Below are positions 50,681 to 61,771 of a stretch of 64,000 nt of DNA, in pieces. This DNA comes from Comamonadaceae bacterium. Its GTDB lineage: Bacteria; Pseudomonadota; Gammaproteobacteria; Burkholderiales; Burkholderiaceae_C. The stretch is from positions 1-64,000 of the forward strand of contig JAIXOZ010000174.1 in NCBI GenBank assembly GCA_027486495.1, given 5' to 3'. A program made the position numbers and the translations under genes. Each line of letters begins with the position of its first letter. Position 1 is the stretch's first letter. Under the pieces are notes generated by a model. That model ran no database searches. It was not told the origin of the DNA and saw nothing but the letters and a program-made list of their open reading frames with translations.

Positions 50681-52099
50681 TCAGTAATCGTCGCTGAGGC
50701 CCGAAGCCAGGCTTTCAAAACGCGTCAAGTTCTTCAAGAAAGTCAGGCGTACCGTGCCTGTCGGGCCATTACGCTGTTTACCGATGATGATCTCGGCCAC
50801 ACCAGGATCTTTAGAATCCTTGTTGTAGTAGTCGTCGCGGTAAATGAACATGATGATGTCGGCATCCTGCTCGATGGCACCCGATTCACGCAAGTCACTC
50901 ATCATGGGGCGTTTGTCAGTGCGCTGTTCAACGCTTCGGTTGAGCTGAGACAAAGCAATCACCGGGCACTGCAGCTCTTTGGCCAGCATTTTCAGACCCC
51001 GCGAGATCTCACCCAATTCGGTGGCGCGGTTATCGCCACCTGAACCACCCGAGCCACTCATCAACTGCAAATAGTCCACCACGATCAGCCCCAGCTTGCC
51101 ACACTGCCGGGCCAAGCGGCGCGCATTGGCCCGCAATTCAGAAGGTGTGAGGCCCGGCGTTTCGTCGATGTGCAAAGACACGGTGCGTAGCTTCTCAATC
51201 GCCTCGGTCAGGCGTGGCCACTCGTCGTCACTGAGCTTGCCCGTGCGCAAATGGCCCTGATCGATGCGACCAATCGAGCCCACCACACGCACGGCCAACT
51301 GGGATGCGCCCATTTCCATGGAAAACACCGCCACAGGCAAGCCCTCGTTCAAGGCCACATGCTCGGCGATGTTGATGGCAAAAGCGGTCTTGCCCATGGA
51401 GGGACGTGCAGCCAAAACCACCATGTCACCCGGCTGCAGACCCGACGTCATGCGGTCCAAATCGTAAAAGCCAGTGGGCACACCCGTGATGTCGTTGGGG
51501 TTGTCGGCCATCTCCTGCACGCGGTCGAGCAGCTCGACGACCAGCGTGTCCATGGATTGAAAGCCCTGTTTCATGCGGGAGCCTTCTTCACCGATGTTGA
51601 AGATCTTTTGCTCGGCTTCATCGAGGATACGGTCAATCGCCTTGCCTTGCGGATTGAAGGCATTGGTGGCGATTTCGTCGCTGGCGGATACCAGTTTGCG
51701 CAAGATGGAGCGCTCGCGCACGATCTCGGCATAGCGGCGGATGTTGCTGGCGCTGGGCACGTACTGGGCCAAAGAGTTCAGGTAACCCAAGCCACCCATT
51801 TCATCGGCCTTACCCTGGTTTTGTAACTGCTCGTTCACGGTGATGACGTCGGCCGGTTTGGAGGCATTGATCAAAGCCCCGATGGCTGCATAAATCAGTT
51901 TGTGCTCATGCCGATAAAAGTCATTGTCAACCAGCAAGTCCCCCACACGGTCCCATGCGCCGTTGTCTAGCAACAGTCCCCCCAGAACACTGGACTCGGC
52001 CTCAATCGAATGCGGTGGAACGCGCAACTTGGCCACTTGGCTGTCACCAGCAAGGTCAGAGGGGAATGGGTTCAATGAAGGAGAAAAAACGGCGGACAT
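50681..52099 (-). CDS. dnaB: Replicative DNA helicase DnaB
   Basis: VPPHSIEAESSVLGGLLLDN; VVLAARPSMGKTAFAINIAEHVAL; VIALSQLNRSVEQRTDKRPMMSDLRESGAIEQDADIIMFIYRDDYY. Confidence 0.98.
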   Translation of the reverse strand: MSAVFSPSLNPFPSDLAGDSQVAKLRVPPHSIEAESSVLGGLLLDNGAWDRVGDLLVDNDFYRHEHKLIYAAIGALINASKPADVITVNEQLQNQGKADEMGGLGYLNSLAQYVPSASNIRRYAEIVRERSILRKLVSASDEIATNAFNPQGKAIDRILDEAEQKIFNIGEEGSRMKQGFQSMDTLVVELLDRVQEMADNPNDITGVPTGFYDLDRMTSGLQPGDMVVLAARPSMGKTAFAINIAEHVALNEGLPVAVFSMEMGASQLAVRVVGSIGRIDQGHLRTGKLSDDEWPRLTEAIEKLRTVSLHIDETPGLTPSELRANARRLARQCGKLGLIVVDYLQLMSGSGGSGGDNRATELGEISRGLKMLAKELQCPVIALSQLNRSVEQRTDKRPMMSDLRESGAIEQDADIIMFIYRDDYYNKDSKDPGVAEIIIGKQRNGPTGTVRLTFLKNLTRFESLASGLSDDY

Positions 52100-52222
52100 G
52101 GGTGTAAGGCCTTAAAAGACCATGGTAGTCGCAAAAACGCTGCAGGCTTGGGATAAGGCTGTGGAAAAGCTCTGTGCATCCGGTGTTCTGCCCTGTAAAA
52201 GTCAGATCGCGTGAACCCAAAT

Positions 52223-52256
52223 AAAAAAGCCGCCAAGCACAAGGCCAGGCGGCTTT
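52223..52256 (-). terminator. Rho-independent terminator downstream of rplI
   Basis: Minus strand AAAGCCGCC-TGGCCTTGTGCTT-GGCGGCTTTTTTAT. Confidence 0.82.
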
Positions 52257-52273
52257 GCAGAAAGCAGCGAAAA

Positions 52274-52726
52274 TCAGGCTGTTTCGCCGTAAACTGTCAC
52301 GGTCACATCCACCACCACATCGGTGTGCAATGCCACCGACACCGTAGAGTCGCTTACCACCTTGATGGGACCGTGAGGCATACGGATCTGGGCCTTCACC
52401 AGTTTGTAGCCTTGCTTGTTCAGCTCATCGGCGATGTCATGATTGGTGACAGAGCCGAACAAACGGCCATCAACACCCGCTTTTTGAGACAGCTTGACCA
52501 CCAGGCCAGACAATTTCTCGCCTTGGGCTTGCGCATCGGCCAACTTGGCAGCAGCGGCTTTTTCCAGTTCAACGCGGCGGGCTTCAAACTCGGCCTTGTT
52601 GGCTTCGGTCGCACGGCGTGCACGACCTTGGGGGATCAAAAAGTTGCGTGCGTAACCGTCTTTAACTTTGACGATATCGCCCAAATTACCCAGGTTCACA
52701 ACCTTCTCGAGCAGAATGATTTGCAT
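52274..52726 (-). CDS. rplI: 50S ribosomal protein L9
   Basis: [40 protein letters not shown]. Confidence 0.98.
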   Translation of the reverse strand: MQIILLEKVVNLGNLGDIVKVKDGYARNFLIPQGRARRATEANKAEFEARRVELEKAAAAKLADAQAQGEKLSGLVVKLSQKAGVDGRLFGSVTNHDIADELNKQGYKLVKAQIRMPHGPIKVVSDSTVSVALHTDVVVDVTVTVYGETA

Positions 52727-52737
52727 GGTTGGACTCC

Positions 52738-53019
52738 TTAGACTTTGTGCTGGTCGGTATAGGGCAACATGGCCAAAAAGCGTGCGCGCTTGATGGCTGT
52801 GTTGAGCTGACGCTGGAAAATGGCGCGGGTGCCAGTCAAGCGTGCAGGGATGATCTTGCCGTTTTCGGCGATGAAGTCACGCAAGGTGTCCACATCTTTG
52901 TAGTCGATTTCTTCGACGCCCGTCACCGTGAAGCGGCAAAAACGCTTGCGCTTGAACAGCAGTGACTGGGTGTTGCGCTTGGGGCGCTTGTCTTTGTTGA
53001 ATTTTTTGAACGTGGCCAT
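52738..53019 (-). CDS. rpsR: 30S ribosomal protein S18
   Basis: [64 protein letters not shown]. Start trimmed from ORF 53115. Confidence 0.97.
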   Translation of the reverse strand: MATFKKFNKDKRPKRNTQSLLFKRKRFCRFTVTGVEEIDYKDVDTLRDFIAENGKIIPARLTGTRAIFQRQLNTAIKRARFLAMLPYTDQHKV

Positions 53020-53033
53020 GGGGCCTCCTGAAA

Positions 53034-53321
53034 TTAATCTTGCTGAAACTCTTGAATGTGCAACACGACACTTTTGCCTTGTCGAGGGGTGGCTAAAAAA
53101 CCCTGAAACGTCCATAAACTGCCAACCGCTTGCTTGACCAGTCTCTCGGCCAATGACCCAATGGCCAAGGCACGAAGCTTTAACTGGACTTTGCGCATTT
53201 GCCCGGCCTCTTCGATTTCAGAGGCGTGCTCCAAAATCAAATCAAGAGCAGGCAAACCAGCGGGGGTGTATCGCAAAGCGGCTTGCTCGGCAATACAGGC
53301 TTTCAGTTCGGTACGGTTCAC
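53034..53321 (-). CDS. priB: Primosomal replication protein N (PriB)
   Basis: Small OB-fold-like protein ([44 protein letters not shown]) between rpsF and rpsR. Confidence 0.9.
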   Translation of the reverse strand: MNRTELKACIAEQAALRYTPAGLPALDLILEHASEIEEAGQMRKVQLKLRALAIGSLAERLVKQAVGSLWTFQGFLATPRQGKSVVLHIQEFQQD

Positions 53322-53338
53322 TCCTCAACAAGTCAGTA

Positions 53339-53704
53339 TCAAGCGGCGAATTCGGCTTGTTGGGTTTTGCGGGCTTCTTCGCGCTCGACTTGCTTCATCA
53401 TGGATGAAGGGCCGGTGTCGGCTTTTTTCTTCAGCACAGTCAGGTGACGCAACACGGCGTCGTTGAACTTGAAGGCATGCTCAAGCTCAGCCATAACCGC
53501 CTGGTCGGCTTCGATGTTCACGCACAGGTAGTGGGCTTTGCCCAACTTGTTGATCTGGTACGCCAGTTGACGGCGACCCCAGTCTTCCACACGGTGGATG
53601 CTGCCACCGCCGGCAGTGATCATGCCTTTGTAGCGCTCCAGCATGGCCGGCACTTGTTCGGACTGATCGGGGTGGATCAGCAAAATGATTTCGTAATGAC
53701 GCAT
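53339..53704 (-). CDS. rpsF: 30S ribosomal protein S6
   Basis: [66 protein letters not shown]. Confidence 0.98.
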   Translation of the reverse strand: MRHYEIILLIHPDQSEQVPAMLERYKGMITAGGGSIHRVEDWGRRQLAYQINKLGKAHYLCVNIEADQAVMAELEHAFKFNDAVLRHLTVLKKKADTGPSSMMKQVEREEARKTQQAEFAA

Positions 53705-53740
53705 TGAGACTCCTTGAGGTTAACCCAAATGGTTGGAATA

Positions 53741-53790
53741 GCTGCCCCCAGCGTCTGACGGGGTGCAGCAAGGCGAAGCCTAAGATTATA
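53741..53790 (-). promoter_or_regulatory. rpsF operon -10 element (TATAAT) and leader hairpin
   Basis: Minus strand TATAAT at 53785-53790; hairpin GCTGC(A)CCCC-GTCAGACGCT-GGGGGCAGC at 53741-53769, ~36 nt upstream of the rpsF ATG. No convincing -35. Confidence 0.5.
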
Positions 53791-53799
53791 GCCTGATGT

Positions 53800-55926
53800 T
53801 TACAGCCCTGGATAGCTGTTGGGCGGGCCGCCTTTTGGAGTCTGCGAAAGCAGGTTGGGGGCCGGCAGTTGCTGCGGGATCAGCCAGGTGGCCAATACCA
53901 TGACCGCGAACCCCGCAGGGACGCCAAAAACACCTGCGGACAAGGGCTGTATGCCCCACCACAAGCCACCAAAAGGATCCAACGCCCAAAAATGGCGGAA
54001 ACCGGGGGCATTGACCACCATGTAAAAAATGGTCACACCCAAGCCCGACAACATGCCCAGCACCACCGCCGTACGATGCACCCGCTGCCAAGCCATGCCC
54101 AGCACCATGCCCGGAAAGAAGGCGGAGGCGGCCAGAGAAAAAGAAGCCGACACCAAGGCCAGGATTTCTGCGGGTTTGAAAGCTGCCACCACCGCAGCCA
54201 ACATGGCCACGGCCAGCAAAGCGAACTTGGACAGAATCACTCGCCCTTCAGAAGACTTAGGGCCATTGATGCCATTGGGCCGCATGTCGCGCACCAAGGC
54301 GTTGCTGATCGTCAACAACAAACCATCGGCCGTCGACAAAGCGGCTGCCAGCCCGCCGGCGGCCACCAAGCCAGACACCACAAACGGCATCCCGCCCAAT
54401 TCGGGTGTGGCCAACATGATCATGTCCGCCCCGAGCTTGAGCTCACCCAGTTGCAAAATGCCGTCGCCGTTGACGTCCGAAAACGACAGCAAGGCCGAAT
54501 CCAACCTGGCCCACTGCGCCATCCAGCTGGGCAAGTCGGCAAAACTGCTGCCAACCAAGGTGTTGAGCACCTCAAACTTCACCAGCACCGCCAATGCGGG
54601 CACACTCAGGTAAATCAGGCCGATGAAAAACAAGGACCAGGCCACGGAGCTGCGCGTTTCGGACACAGAGGGCGAGGTGTAAAAGCGAGTCAACAAATGC
54701 GGCAAACCTGCCGTGCCAATCATCAGGCAAAACACCAGGGCCAGGAAATTCAGGCGCGACTCGCTGAACAGTTTTTCTGGGGCCAACCCGCCATCGGGTT
54801 CCCCGGTAAAAGCCTGAGTGTGCGGCGGCATGCCGCCCAAAGGCCGCGCGCGCTCCAGGTTGTCGTGCATCGCACGGGTCCACAGCTCACGGGCGGCAGA
54901 GGGGTCGTGAGGCACAGCCAGCAGCTCACGGCGGACTTGGGCAATGGTGGCAAAGTCGGCCCCCTGCGTTTTGAGCAAGCGGATTTTCTCCTCCAATTCC
55001 TGACGCAGATCGACCATGGCCGCCTCCACATCTTGCAAGCGCGAAGCAAAGAGTTTGGCTCGTTGAGCGTATTCGCGGCGCACCTCCAGCTCGGACGGGT
55101 CTTCCATCAGACGCTTTTCGATGCTGGCAATGGCCGACAGCTGTGCACCGTAAACCCAAGGTGCCACAGGGTTGCCCAGTTGTTTGTAGGCCAGCCAGGA
55201 CACCGGAATGAGAAAAGCAAACAGCAGCATGATGTACTGCGCCACTTGGGTCCAAGTGATGGCCCGCATGCCACCCAGAAACGAGCACAGCAAAACACCG
55301 CCCAAACCCAACAAGATGCCGATTTCGAACTGCACGCCGGTCAGACGCGATGCGATGAGGCCTATGCCATAAATTTGGGCGACCACATAGGTGAATGAAC
55401 ACAACACCGAGGCCAGGGCTGCAATCACCCTTGGCCAGCGACCGCCATAGCGCTGGTCGAAATAATCGGGCAAGGTGTACAAGCGCAATGCACGCAAGTG
55501 CGGGGCAATCAACAAGGCCACCAGACAAAAACCGCCTGTCCAGCCGATCACATAGGCCAGGCCACCGGGCTGGTTGCCACTGCCGGAAAAGCCCTGCAGG
55601 TACAGCGCCCCCGCCAGACTGATGAACGAGGCCGCGCTCATCCAGTCCGCAGCTGTGGCCATGCCGTTGTACATGGCCGGGATGCGCCGACCGGCCACGT
55701 AATACTCTTCCTCGTCCGTGGTCCTTCCAGCGATCCCGATCAGTGCGTAGATCATGACCGTGCTGAACAAGAAAATCGGACCGATCAGATTGCGGGACAG
55801 ACCCGAGCGCTCAGCCCAGGCCATGCTACCGATCAAGCCCAGCAGAAAAACGACATAAATCAAAACGTTGCGGTGCAGTCGCCAGCGGTAAGCCGAAGAC
55901 ATGGCAACGTCATGGGGTTTGCTCAT
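53800..55926 (-). CDS. Sodium:solute symporter, VC_2705-like subfamily
   Basis: EYYVAGRRIPAMYNGMATAADWMSAASFISLAGALY; CSFLGGMRAITWTQVAQYIMLL; GLAAALSTADGLLLTISNALVRD. Large coiled-coil-like loop. Start trimmed from ORF 56109, which overlaps ppsA. Confidence 0.9.
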   Translation of the reverse strand: MSKPHDVAMSSAYRWRLHRNVLIYVVFLLGLIGSMAWAERSGLSRNLIGPIFLFSTVMIYALIGIAGRTTDEEEYYVAGRRIPAMYNGMATAADWMSAASFISLAGALYLQGFSGSGNQPGGLAYVIGWTGGFCLVALLIAPHLRALRLYTLPDYFDQRYGGRWPRVIAALASVLCSFTYVVAQIYGIGLIASRLTGVQFEIGILLGLGGVLLCSFLGGMRAITWTQVAQYIMLLFAFLIPVSWLAYKQLGNPVAPWVYGAQLSAIASIEKRLMEDPSELEVRREYAQRAKLFASRLQDVEAAMVDLRQELEEKIRLLKTQGADFATIAQVRRELLAVPHDPSAARELWTRAMHDNLERARPLGGMPPHTQAFTGEPDGGLAPEKLFSESRLNFLALVFCLMIGTAGLPHLLTRFYTSPSVSETRSSVAWSLFFIGLIYLSVPALAVLVKFEVLNTLVGSSFADLPSWMAQWARLDSALLSFSDVNGDGILQLGELKLGADMIMLATPELGGMPFVVSGLVAAGGLAAALSTADGLLLTISNALVRDMRPNGINGPKSSEGRVILSKFALLAVAMLAAVVAAFKPAEILALVSASFSLAASAFFPGMVLGMAWQRVHRTAVVLGMLSGLGVTIFYMVVNAPGFRHFWALDPFGGLWWGIQPLSAGVFGVPAGFAVMVLATWLIPQQLPAPNLLSQTPKGGPPNSYPGL

Positions 55927-55958
55927 CGCCTTGTCCTGATCATGTGAAGACCTCGGGC

Positions 55959-58349
55959 TCAGCGTCCCAGATTCGTCCAGGTCTCGATGACGGTGTCCGG
56001 GTTCAGCGAAATGGAGCTGATGCCTTGGTCCATCAACCAATGCGCAAAATCCGGATGGTCGGATGGACCTTGGCCGCAAATGCCGATGTACTTGCCCTGA
56101 ACCAAGCAAGCTTGAATAGCTTGCGAGATCAAGGCCGTGACTGCGGGATCGCGCTCGTCAAAGTCTGCGGCCAACAACTCCAAACCCGAGTCGCGGTCCA
56201 GACCCAAGGTCAGTTGAGTCAGATCGTTCGAACCAATCGAGAAACCGTCAAAAAACTCCAAGAAGCGCTCGGCCAGGATGGCGTTGCTCGGCACTTCGCA
56301 CATCATGATGATCTTGAGCTCGTTTTCACCACGGCACAACCCCTGGCTGGCCAGCAGTTGAGTGACCTTTTCGGCTTGCCCCAAAGTGCGCACAAAGGGC
56401 ACCATGATCTGAACGTTGGTCAGGCCCATCTCGCCACGCACCCGTTTGAGGGCTTCACACTCCATCGCAAAAGCTTCGCCAAAATCCCGGCTGATGTAGC
56501 GTGCAGCGCCGCGGAAACCCAGCATCGGGTTTTCTTCTTCCGGCTCGTAACGACTGCCGCCAATGAGCTTGCGGTATTCGTTGCTCTTGAAGTCTGACAA
56601 ACGCACGATGACCGGCTTGGGCCAGAAGGCGGCCGCGATGCTGGCCACACCTTCGGCGACCTTGTCGACGTAAAAAGCTCGGGGAGAAGCGTGGCCACGG
56701 GCCACCGATTCAACGGCTTTTTTCAGGTCAGCATCGATGGCGGGGTAATCCAAGATGGCTTTGGGGTGCACGCCGATGTTGTTATTGATGATGAATTCCA
56801 GACGGGCCAGGCCCACGCCGGCATTGGGCAGCTGGGCAAAATCAAAGGCCAGTTGGGGATTGCCCACGTTCATCATGATCTTCGTTTTGATCTCAGGCAG
56901 CACGCCACGCTGGATCTCGCTGACTTCAGTTTCGAGCAGGCCATCGTAAATGTGCCCGGTATCACCTTCGGCGCAACTGACGGTAACCAAACTGCCTTCG
57001 GTCAATTGCTCGGTGGCATTGCCACAACCGACCACAGCCGGAATGCCCAATTCACGGGCAATAATGGCCGCATGGCAAGTGCGGCCGCCACGGTTGGTCA
57101 CAATGGCGCTGGCGCGCTTCATCACCGGTTCCCAATTCGGGTCGGTCATGTCGGTCACCAAAACATCGCCGGGCTGAACTTGGTCCATCTCACTGATGTG
57201 GTGAACCAGGCGAACCGGTCCTGTGCCGATCTTCTGCCCAATCGCCCTGCCCTCGGCCAAAATGGCACTTTTGCCTTTGAGCTTGTAGCGCAGTTCAGGC
57301 GTACCTTTGGCCTGACTTTTCACGGTCTCAGGGCGTGCTTGCAAGATATACAGCAAACCGTCGGTGCCGTCCTTACCCCATTCGATGTCCATGGGACGGC
57401 CGTAATGCTGCTCAATGACCACCGCATAGCGGGCCAACTGCTCGACCTCGTCATCGGTCAGGCTGTAGCGGTTGCGCAGTTCGGTGGGCACGTCGGTGGT
57501 TTTGACCAACTTGCCAGATGCAGCTTTTTCTTCGGAGCTGGCAAACACCATCTCGATCAGCTTGGAGCCCAGATTGCGGCGGATCACGCTGCGGTTTCCG
57601 GCGGCCAACATGGGTTTGTGGACATAGAACTCGTCGGGATTGACAGCACCCTGCACCACCGTCTCGCCCAGCCCGTAACTCGAGGTAATGAACACCACGT
57701 CTTCAAAGCCCGACTCGGTGTCGATGGTGAACATGACGCCTGCCGCGCCCAGGTCCGAGCGCACCATGCGCTGCACGCCAGCTGACAAGGCCACATCGGC
57801 GTGGGCAAAACCCTTGTGCACGCGGTAGCTGATGGCGCGGTCGTTGTACAAAGAGGCAAACACCTCTTTCATTTTGTGAAGGACATCGTCGATGCCGACC
57901 ACGTTCAAAAAGGTTTCTTGTTGCCCGGCAAACGAGGCGTCAGGCAAGTCTTCAGCCGTGGCCGAAGAACGCACCGCAAAGGAAGCCTCGGGATTGCCGC
58001 CCTGCAGGCGCACAAATTCTTCGCGGATGGCTTGTTCCAGATCCGCCGGAAAAGGCTGGGCTTCGACCATGGCACGGATTTCTGCCCCCGCAGCGGCCAA
58101 AGCCCGCACATCTTCAGTGTCCAATGCATCGAGTCGGGCATTGATGCGCTCAGTCAGGCCGCCAAACGCCAAAAACTGGCGGAAGGCATGGGCCGTGGTG
58201 GCAAAGCCTGTGGGCACGCGCACGCCCGAGGGCAATTGGGAAATCATCTCCCCCAAGCTGGCGTTTTTGCCGCCGACCGACTCGACGTCGGTCATGCGCA
58301 ACATCTCAAAGGGAACGACCAAAGCGGTCTCACTGAAAAGATCAGACAT
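55959..58349 (-). CDS. ppsA: Phosphoenolpyruvate synthase
   Basis: [91 protein letters not shown]. Confidence 0.97.
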   Translation of the reverse strand: MSDLFSETALVVPFEMLRMTDVESVGGKNASLGEMISQLPSGVRVPTGFATTAHAFRQFLAFGGLTERINARLDALDTEDVRALAAAGAEIRAMVEAQPFPADLEQAIREEFVRLQGGNPEASFAVRSSATAEDLPDASFAGQQETFLNVVGIDDVLHKMKEVFASLYNDRAISYRVHKGFAHADVALSAGVQRMVRSDLGAAGVMFTIDTESGFEDVVFITSSYGLGETVVQGAVNPDEFYVHKPMLAAGNRSVIRRNLGSKLIEMVFASSEEKAASGKLVKTTDVPTELRNRYSLTDDEVEQLARYAVVIEQHYGRPMDIEWGKDGTDGLLYILQARPETVKSQAKGTPELRYKLKGKSAILAEGRAIGQKIGTGPVRLVHHISEMDQVQPGDVLVTDMTDPNWEPVMKRASAIVTNRGGRTCHAAIIARELGIPAVVGCGNATEQLTEGSLVTVSCAEGDTGHIYDGLLETEVSEIQRGVLPEIKTKIMMNVGNPQLAFDFAQLPNAGVGLARLEFIINNNIGVHPKAILDYPAIDADLKKAVESVARGHASPRAFYVDKVAEGVASIAAAFWPKPVIVRLSDFKSNEYRKLIGGSRYEPEEENPMLGFRGAARYISRDFGEAFAMECEALKRVRGEMGLTNVQIMVPFVRTLGQAEKVTQLLASQGLCRGENELKIIMMCEVPSNAILAERFLEFFDGFSIGSNDLTQLTLGLDRDSGLELLAADFDERDPAVTALISQAIQACLVQGKYIGICGQGPSDHPDFAHWLMDQGISSISLNPDTVIETWTNLGR

Positions 58350-58493
58350 GCAAAGCTCCAAAGTTAAAACCCGGCTCCATGGTGCAGATCAGGGTTGTGT
58401 TGTTCTTTGAATAGAACCCCGAGCGAACAGCTGTGGATAATTGACTGATTTTAGGGGTCATGTTGACCCCGGCCATTGAAATAAATAACAAGC

Positions 58494-59315
58494 ATGCCCA
58501 AACGCACTGTATTTTTTGTATCGGACGGCACAGGCATCACCGCCGAAACTTTTGGCAACGCCATCTTGGCCCAGTTCGACATGAAGTCTCGCCATGTTCG
58601 ATTGCCATTCACAGACACCATCGACAAAGCACATCAAGCGGTGCGGCAGATCAACCACACCGCCGATACAGAAGGCACCAAGCCGATTGTGTTCACCACG
58701 CTGGTGAACATGGATGTCCTCAAAGTGCTTCAAGACCATTGCCAAGGCATGCTGCTCGACATGTTCGGTACATTCGTCAATCCTTTGGAAGCCGAGCTCG
58801 GCATCAAGTCACACCACCGGGTGGGACGTTTTTCAGATGTGAGCAAAAGCAAGGAATACCACGACCGGATCGAAGCCATCAACTTTTCTCTGGCGCACGA
58901 CGATGGGCAATCCAACCGCGACTTGGATTTGGCCGAGGTGATTTTGGTGGGTGTGAGTCGCAGCGGCAAAACCCCGACCAGCTTGTACCTGGCCATGCAA
59001 CACGGCCTGAAAGCGGCCAACTACCCCTTGATTCCCGAAGACTTTGACCGCAAGCAACTGCCGCCAGCCTTGGTACCTCATCGCAAAAAAATCTTCGGTC
59101 TGAGCATCCATCCAGACCGCTTGGCCGAAATCCGCGCCGAACGCAGGCCCAATTCGCGTTACGCCAGCATCGAAAACTGCCGCATGGAAGTCTCGGAAGC
59201 TGAAGCCATGATGCGCCGATCAGGCATCCGGTGGTTGTCCACAACCACCAAGTCCATCGAAGAAATCGCCACCACCATCTTGCAAGAGATCAAGCCTGAT
59301 CGGCTGATCTACTAA
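58494..59315 (+). CDS. ppsR: Pyruvate, water dikinase regulatory protein (PEP synthase kinase/phosphotransferase)
   Basis: MPKRTVFFVSDGTGITAETFGNAILAQFD...LVGVSRSGKTPTSLYLAMQHGLKAANYPL; divergent from ppsA. Confidence 0.96.
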   Translation: MPKRTVFFVSDGTGITAETFGNAILAQFDMKSRHVRLPFTDTIDKAHQAVRQINHTADTEGTKPIVFTTLVNMDVLKVLQDHCQGMLLDMFGTFVNPLEAELGIKSHHRVGRFSDVSKSKEYHDRIEAINFSLAHDDGQSNRDLDLAEVILVGVSRSGKTPTSLYLAMQHGLKAANYPLIPEDFDRKQLPPALVPHRKKIFGLSIHPDRLAEIRAERRPNSRYASIENCRMEVSEAEAMMRRSGIRWLSTTTKSIEEIATTILQEIKPDRLIY

Positions 59316-59418
59316 AAAGACGCCCAAAAAGACCTCGGACATGACCCACAAAACGGGTGAGACGTACACACCCAAGTCCGGCCGCAAGAGAACGGGGAAC
59401 TGAAAAGTCAAGGGGGCC

Positions 59419-60780
59419 TCAAGCCAAGGTGGCCGCAATCCGTTCAGCGCATTGGCGCGCTTGCGCTGCATCTCTGGCTTCAACCATGACGCGCACCAAG
59501 GGTTCGGTGCCACTGGCCCGAATCAAAACCCGACCAGCATCGCCCAGCTCGGTTTCGACCGCTTGTTTGGCCGCCCACAAAGAGGCGTGCCCTTGCCAAT
59601 CAAAACCGGGCGACAGGCGCACATTGATCAAGGTTTGCGGAAAGAGACTGACCCCTTCAAGAAGCTGCGCCATGGTCTGACCACTGCTCACACACGCTTG
59701 CAGCACCTGCAAAGCACTGACCAAACCATCACCCGTGGTGTGCTTGTCCAGGGCCAGCAAATGGCCCGAGCCCTCTCCGCCAAGCAACCAGCCTTTGTCG
59801 TGCAGGACCTCCAGCACGTAACGGTCGCCCACTTTGGCCCGCACAAATTGCACGCCACGCTTTTGGAGGGCAATCTCCACTGCCAGATTGGTCATCAAGG
59901 TGCCCACGGCACCGGGTACAGCTTCGTCCCGGGCCAAGCGGTCGGCGACCATCAGGTACAACAATTCATCACCATTGAACAAGCGCCCCGTCGCATCCAC
60001 CAACTGAAGTCGGTCGGCATCACCATCGAGGGCCACACCGTAATCGGCCCGGTGGTCCTTGACCGCCTGCACCAGTGCCTCGGGGTGGGTCGCACCGACA
60101 CCCTTGTTGATGTTCTGTCCATCGGGCGCACAACCGATAGCGATCACTTCTGCCCCCAATTCGTGAAACACCTTGGGCGCAATCTGGTAGGCCGCTCCGT
60201 GGGCGGCGTCCACAACGATTTTCAGGCCCTTGAGGGTCAGGTCGTTGGAGAACGTACTTTTGCAAAACTCAATGTAACGGCCCGCCGCATCGTCCAAACG
60301 CCGGGTCTTGCCAAGGGCGGCCGAATCCACCCAAACCGGGTCCTCCAACAACCTGGCCTCGACCGTTTCCTCCCAGTCATCAGACAATTTCTGACCTTTA
60401 GCGCTGAAGAACTTGATGCCATTGTCGGCAAACGCATTGTGACTGGCACTGATGACAACACCCAATGAAGCGCGTTGCGCACGGGTCAGATAAGCAACTG
60501 CCGGCGTGGGCACAGGCCCGAGCAAGACCACGTCGACGCCCGCAGAATTGAAACCGGACTCCAATGCACTTTCGAGCATGTACCCGGAAATGCGGGTGTC
60601 TTTGCCAATCAGAACCACAGGATGCGCCCCCTGGGCCTTCAGCACACGGCCTACCGCATGGGCCAGACGCAAAATGAAATCCGGGGTGATCGGGCTTTTC
60701 CCCACTGTGCCGCGAATGCCGTCTGTCCCAAAATACTGCCGAGCCATGCCATGGTCCTTTTTTGTAATGAATTCCTTCAT
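59419..60780 (-). CDS. glmM: Phosphoglucosamine mutase
   Basis: [78 protein letters not shown]. Confidence 0.97.
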   Translation of the reverse strand: MKEFITKKDHGMARQYFGTDGIRGTVGKSPITPDFILRLAHAVGRVLKAQGAHPVVLIGKDTRISGYMLESALESGFNSAGVDVVLLGPVPTPAVAYLTRAQRASLGVVISASHNAFADNGIKFFSAKGQKLSDDWEETVEARLLEDPVWVDSAALGKTRRLDDAAGRYIEFCKSTFSNDLTLKGLKIVVDAAHGAAYQIAPKVFHELGAEVIAIGCAPDGQNINKGVGATHPEALVQAVKDHRADYGVALDGDADRLQLVDATGRLFNGDELLYLMVADRLARDEAVPGAVGTLMTNLAVEIALQKRGVQFVRAKVGDRYVLEVLHDKGWLLGGEGSGHLLALDKHTTGDGLVSALQVLQACVSSGQTMAQLLEGVSLFPQTLINVRLSPGFDWQGHASLWAAKQAVETELGDAGRVLIRASGTEPLVRVMVEARDAAQARQCAERIAATLA

Positions 60781-61703
60781 TTTAACGGCCCATACCGAAC
60801 CAAATCCTGACAGGCACGGTGTGCCAACGCTAAATTCTGGGCAGACGCTGACTGCAGAGCTTGCCAGACCCGCAGAGCATCCACGGTGGGTTTGACATCG
60901 TGCACGCGAACCAAACGAGCCCCGCGCTCCACCGCCATCAAAGCCGCCGCCACACTGGCAGACAAGCGCTCGGATGGCGCAGGAATGGGCCCATGTTGCG
61001 CCAACACCGCCCCCAAGGACGACTTGCGTGACCAGGCAGCCATCAATGGACGACCTGCCCCCAACAATACCGATTGATGGGCCAACAATTCAAAGTTCTG
61101 AACCACGGTTTTGCCAAAACCAATGCCTGGATCCAGCACCAATCGGGACGCATCAACGCCTTGCGACAACAAGCTTTGCATGCGCTCTTGCAAAAACTGA
61201 TGAACGGCGCTGACCACATCGCCGCCCATGGTTTGCAGCTGCATCGTCTGCGGGTCCCGGTGCATGTGCATCAGGCACACACCACACGACGGATGGGTCG
61301 CCACCACTCGCTCGGCGCCGGGCTGTCGCAAAGCCCAGATGTCGTTGACGATGTCCACCCCAAAATCCAAAACTGCCTGCATCACCTCAGGTTTATAGGT
61401 GTCCACTGAGATTGGCACCTGCCAGCGCACGGCTTCGCGCAGAAAAGGGATTAAACGCGCCAACTCTTCGTCCAACGATACCGATTGAGCACCGGGCCGG
61501 GTGGACTCTGCTCCTACATCCAGAATACCCGCTCCCTCACTCAGCAGCAGCTCTGCATGCCGCAAGGCCTGCGAGCCCTTTGAGTACTGCCCGCCATCCG
61601 AGAAAGAGTCGGGTGTCAGGTTCACGATGCCCATGACCCAAGGACTGGCCAGGTCCAGCTCAAAACGCGTGGTTTGCCAACGCATGAAGCAAGCGACTTT
61701 CAA
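60777..61703 (-). CDS. folP: Dihydropteroate synthase
   Basis: [73 protein letters not shown]. Confidence 0.97.
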   Translation of the reverse strand: MKVACFMRWQTTRFELDLASPWVMGIVNLTPDSFSDGGQYSKGSQALRHAELLLSEGAGILDVGAESTRPGAQSVSLDEELARLIPFLREAVRWQVPISVDTYKPEVMQAVLDFGVDIVNDIWALRQPGAERVVATHPSCGVCLMHMHRDPQTMQLQTMGGDVVSAVHQFLQERMQSLLSQGVDASRLVLDPGIGFGKTVVQNFELLAHQSVLLGAGRPLMAAWSRKSSLGAVLAQHGPIPAPSERLSASVAAALMAVERGARLVRVHDVKPTVDALRVWQALQSASAQNLALAHRACQDLVRYGPLK

Positions 61704-61723
61704 AAAAAGTTTAAAGCCATTGA

Positions 61724-61747
61724 AAACGGGGCCTAAAGGCCCCGCTT
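61724..61747 (-). terminator. Rho-independent terminator-like hairpin between ftsH and folP
   Basis: Minus strand CGGGGCC-TTTA-GGCCCCG-TTTTC, 7-bp GC-rich stem. Confidence 0.65.
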
Positions 61748-61771
61748 TCTTAATGGCAAATCATCGCCAGC

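Noticed and set aside
54442-55140. Large hydrophilic insertion in the symporter considered a novel domain fusion
   Set aside because: From memory, VC_2705-type symporters generally carry a similar charged insertion, so it is probably a subfamily trait. Only the EF-hand-like loop is kept as a note.
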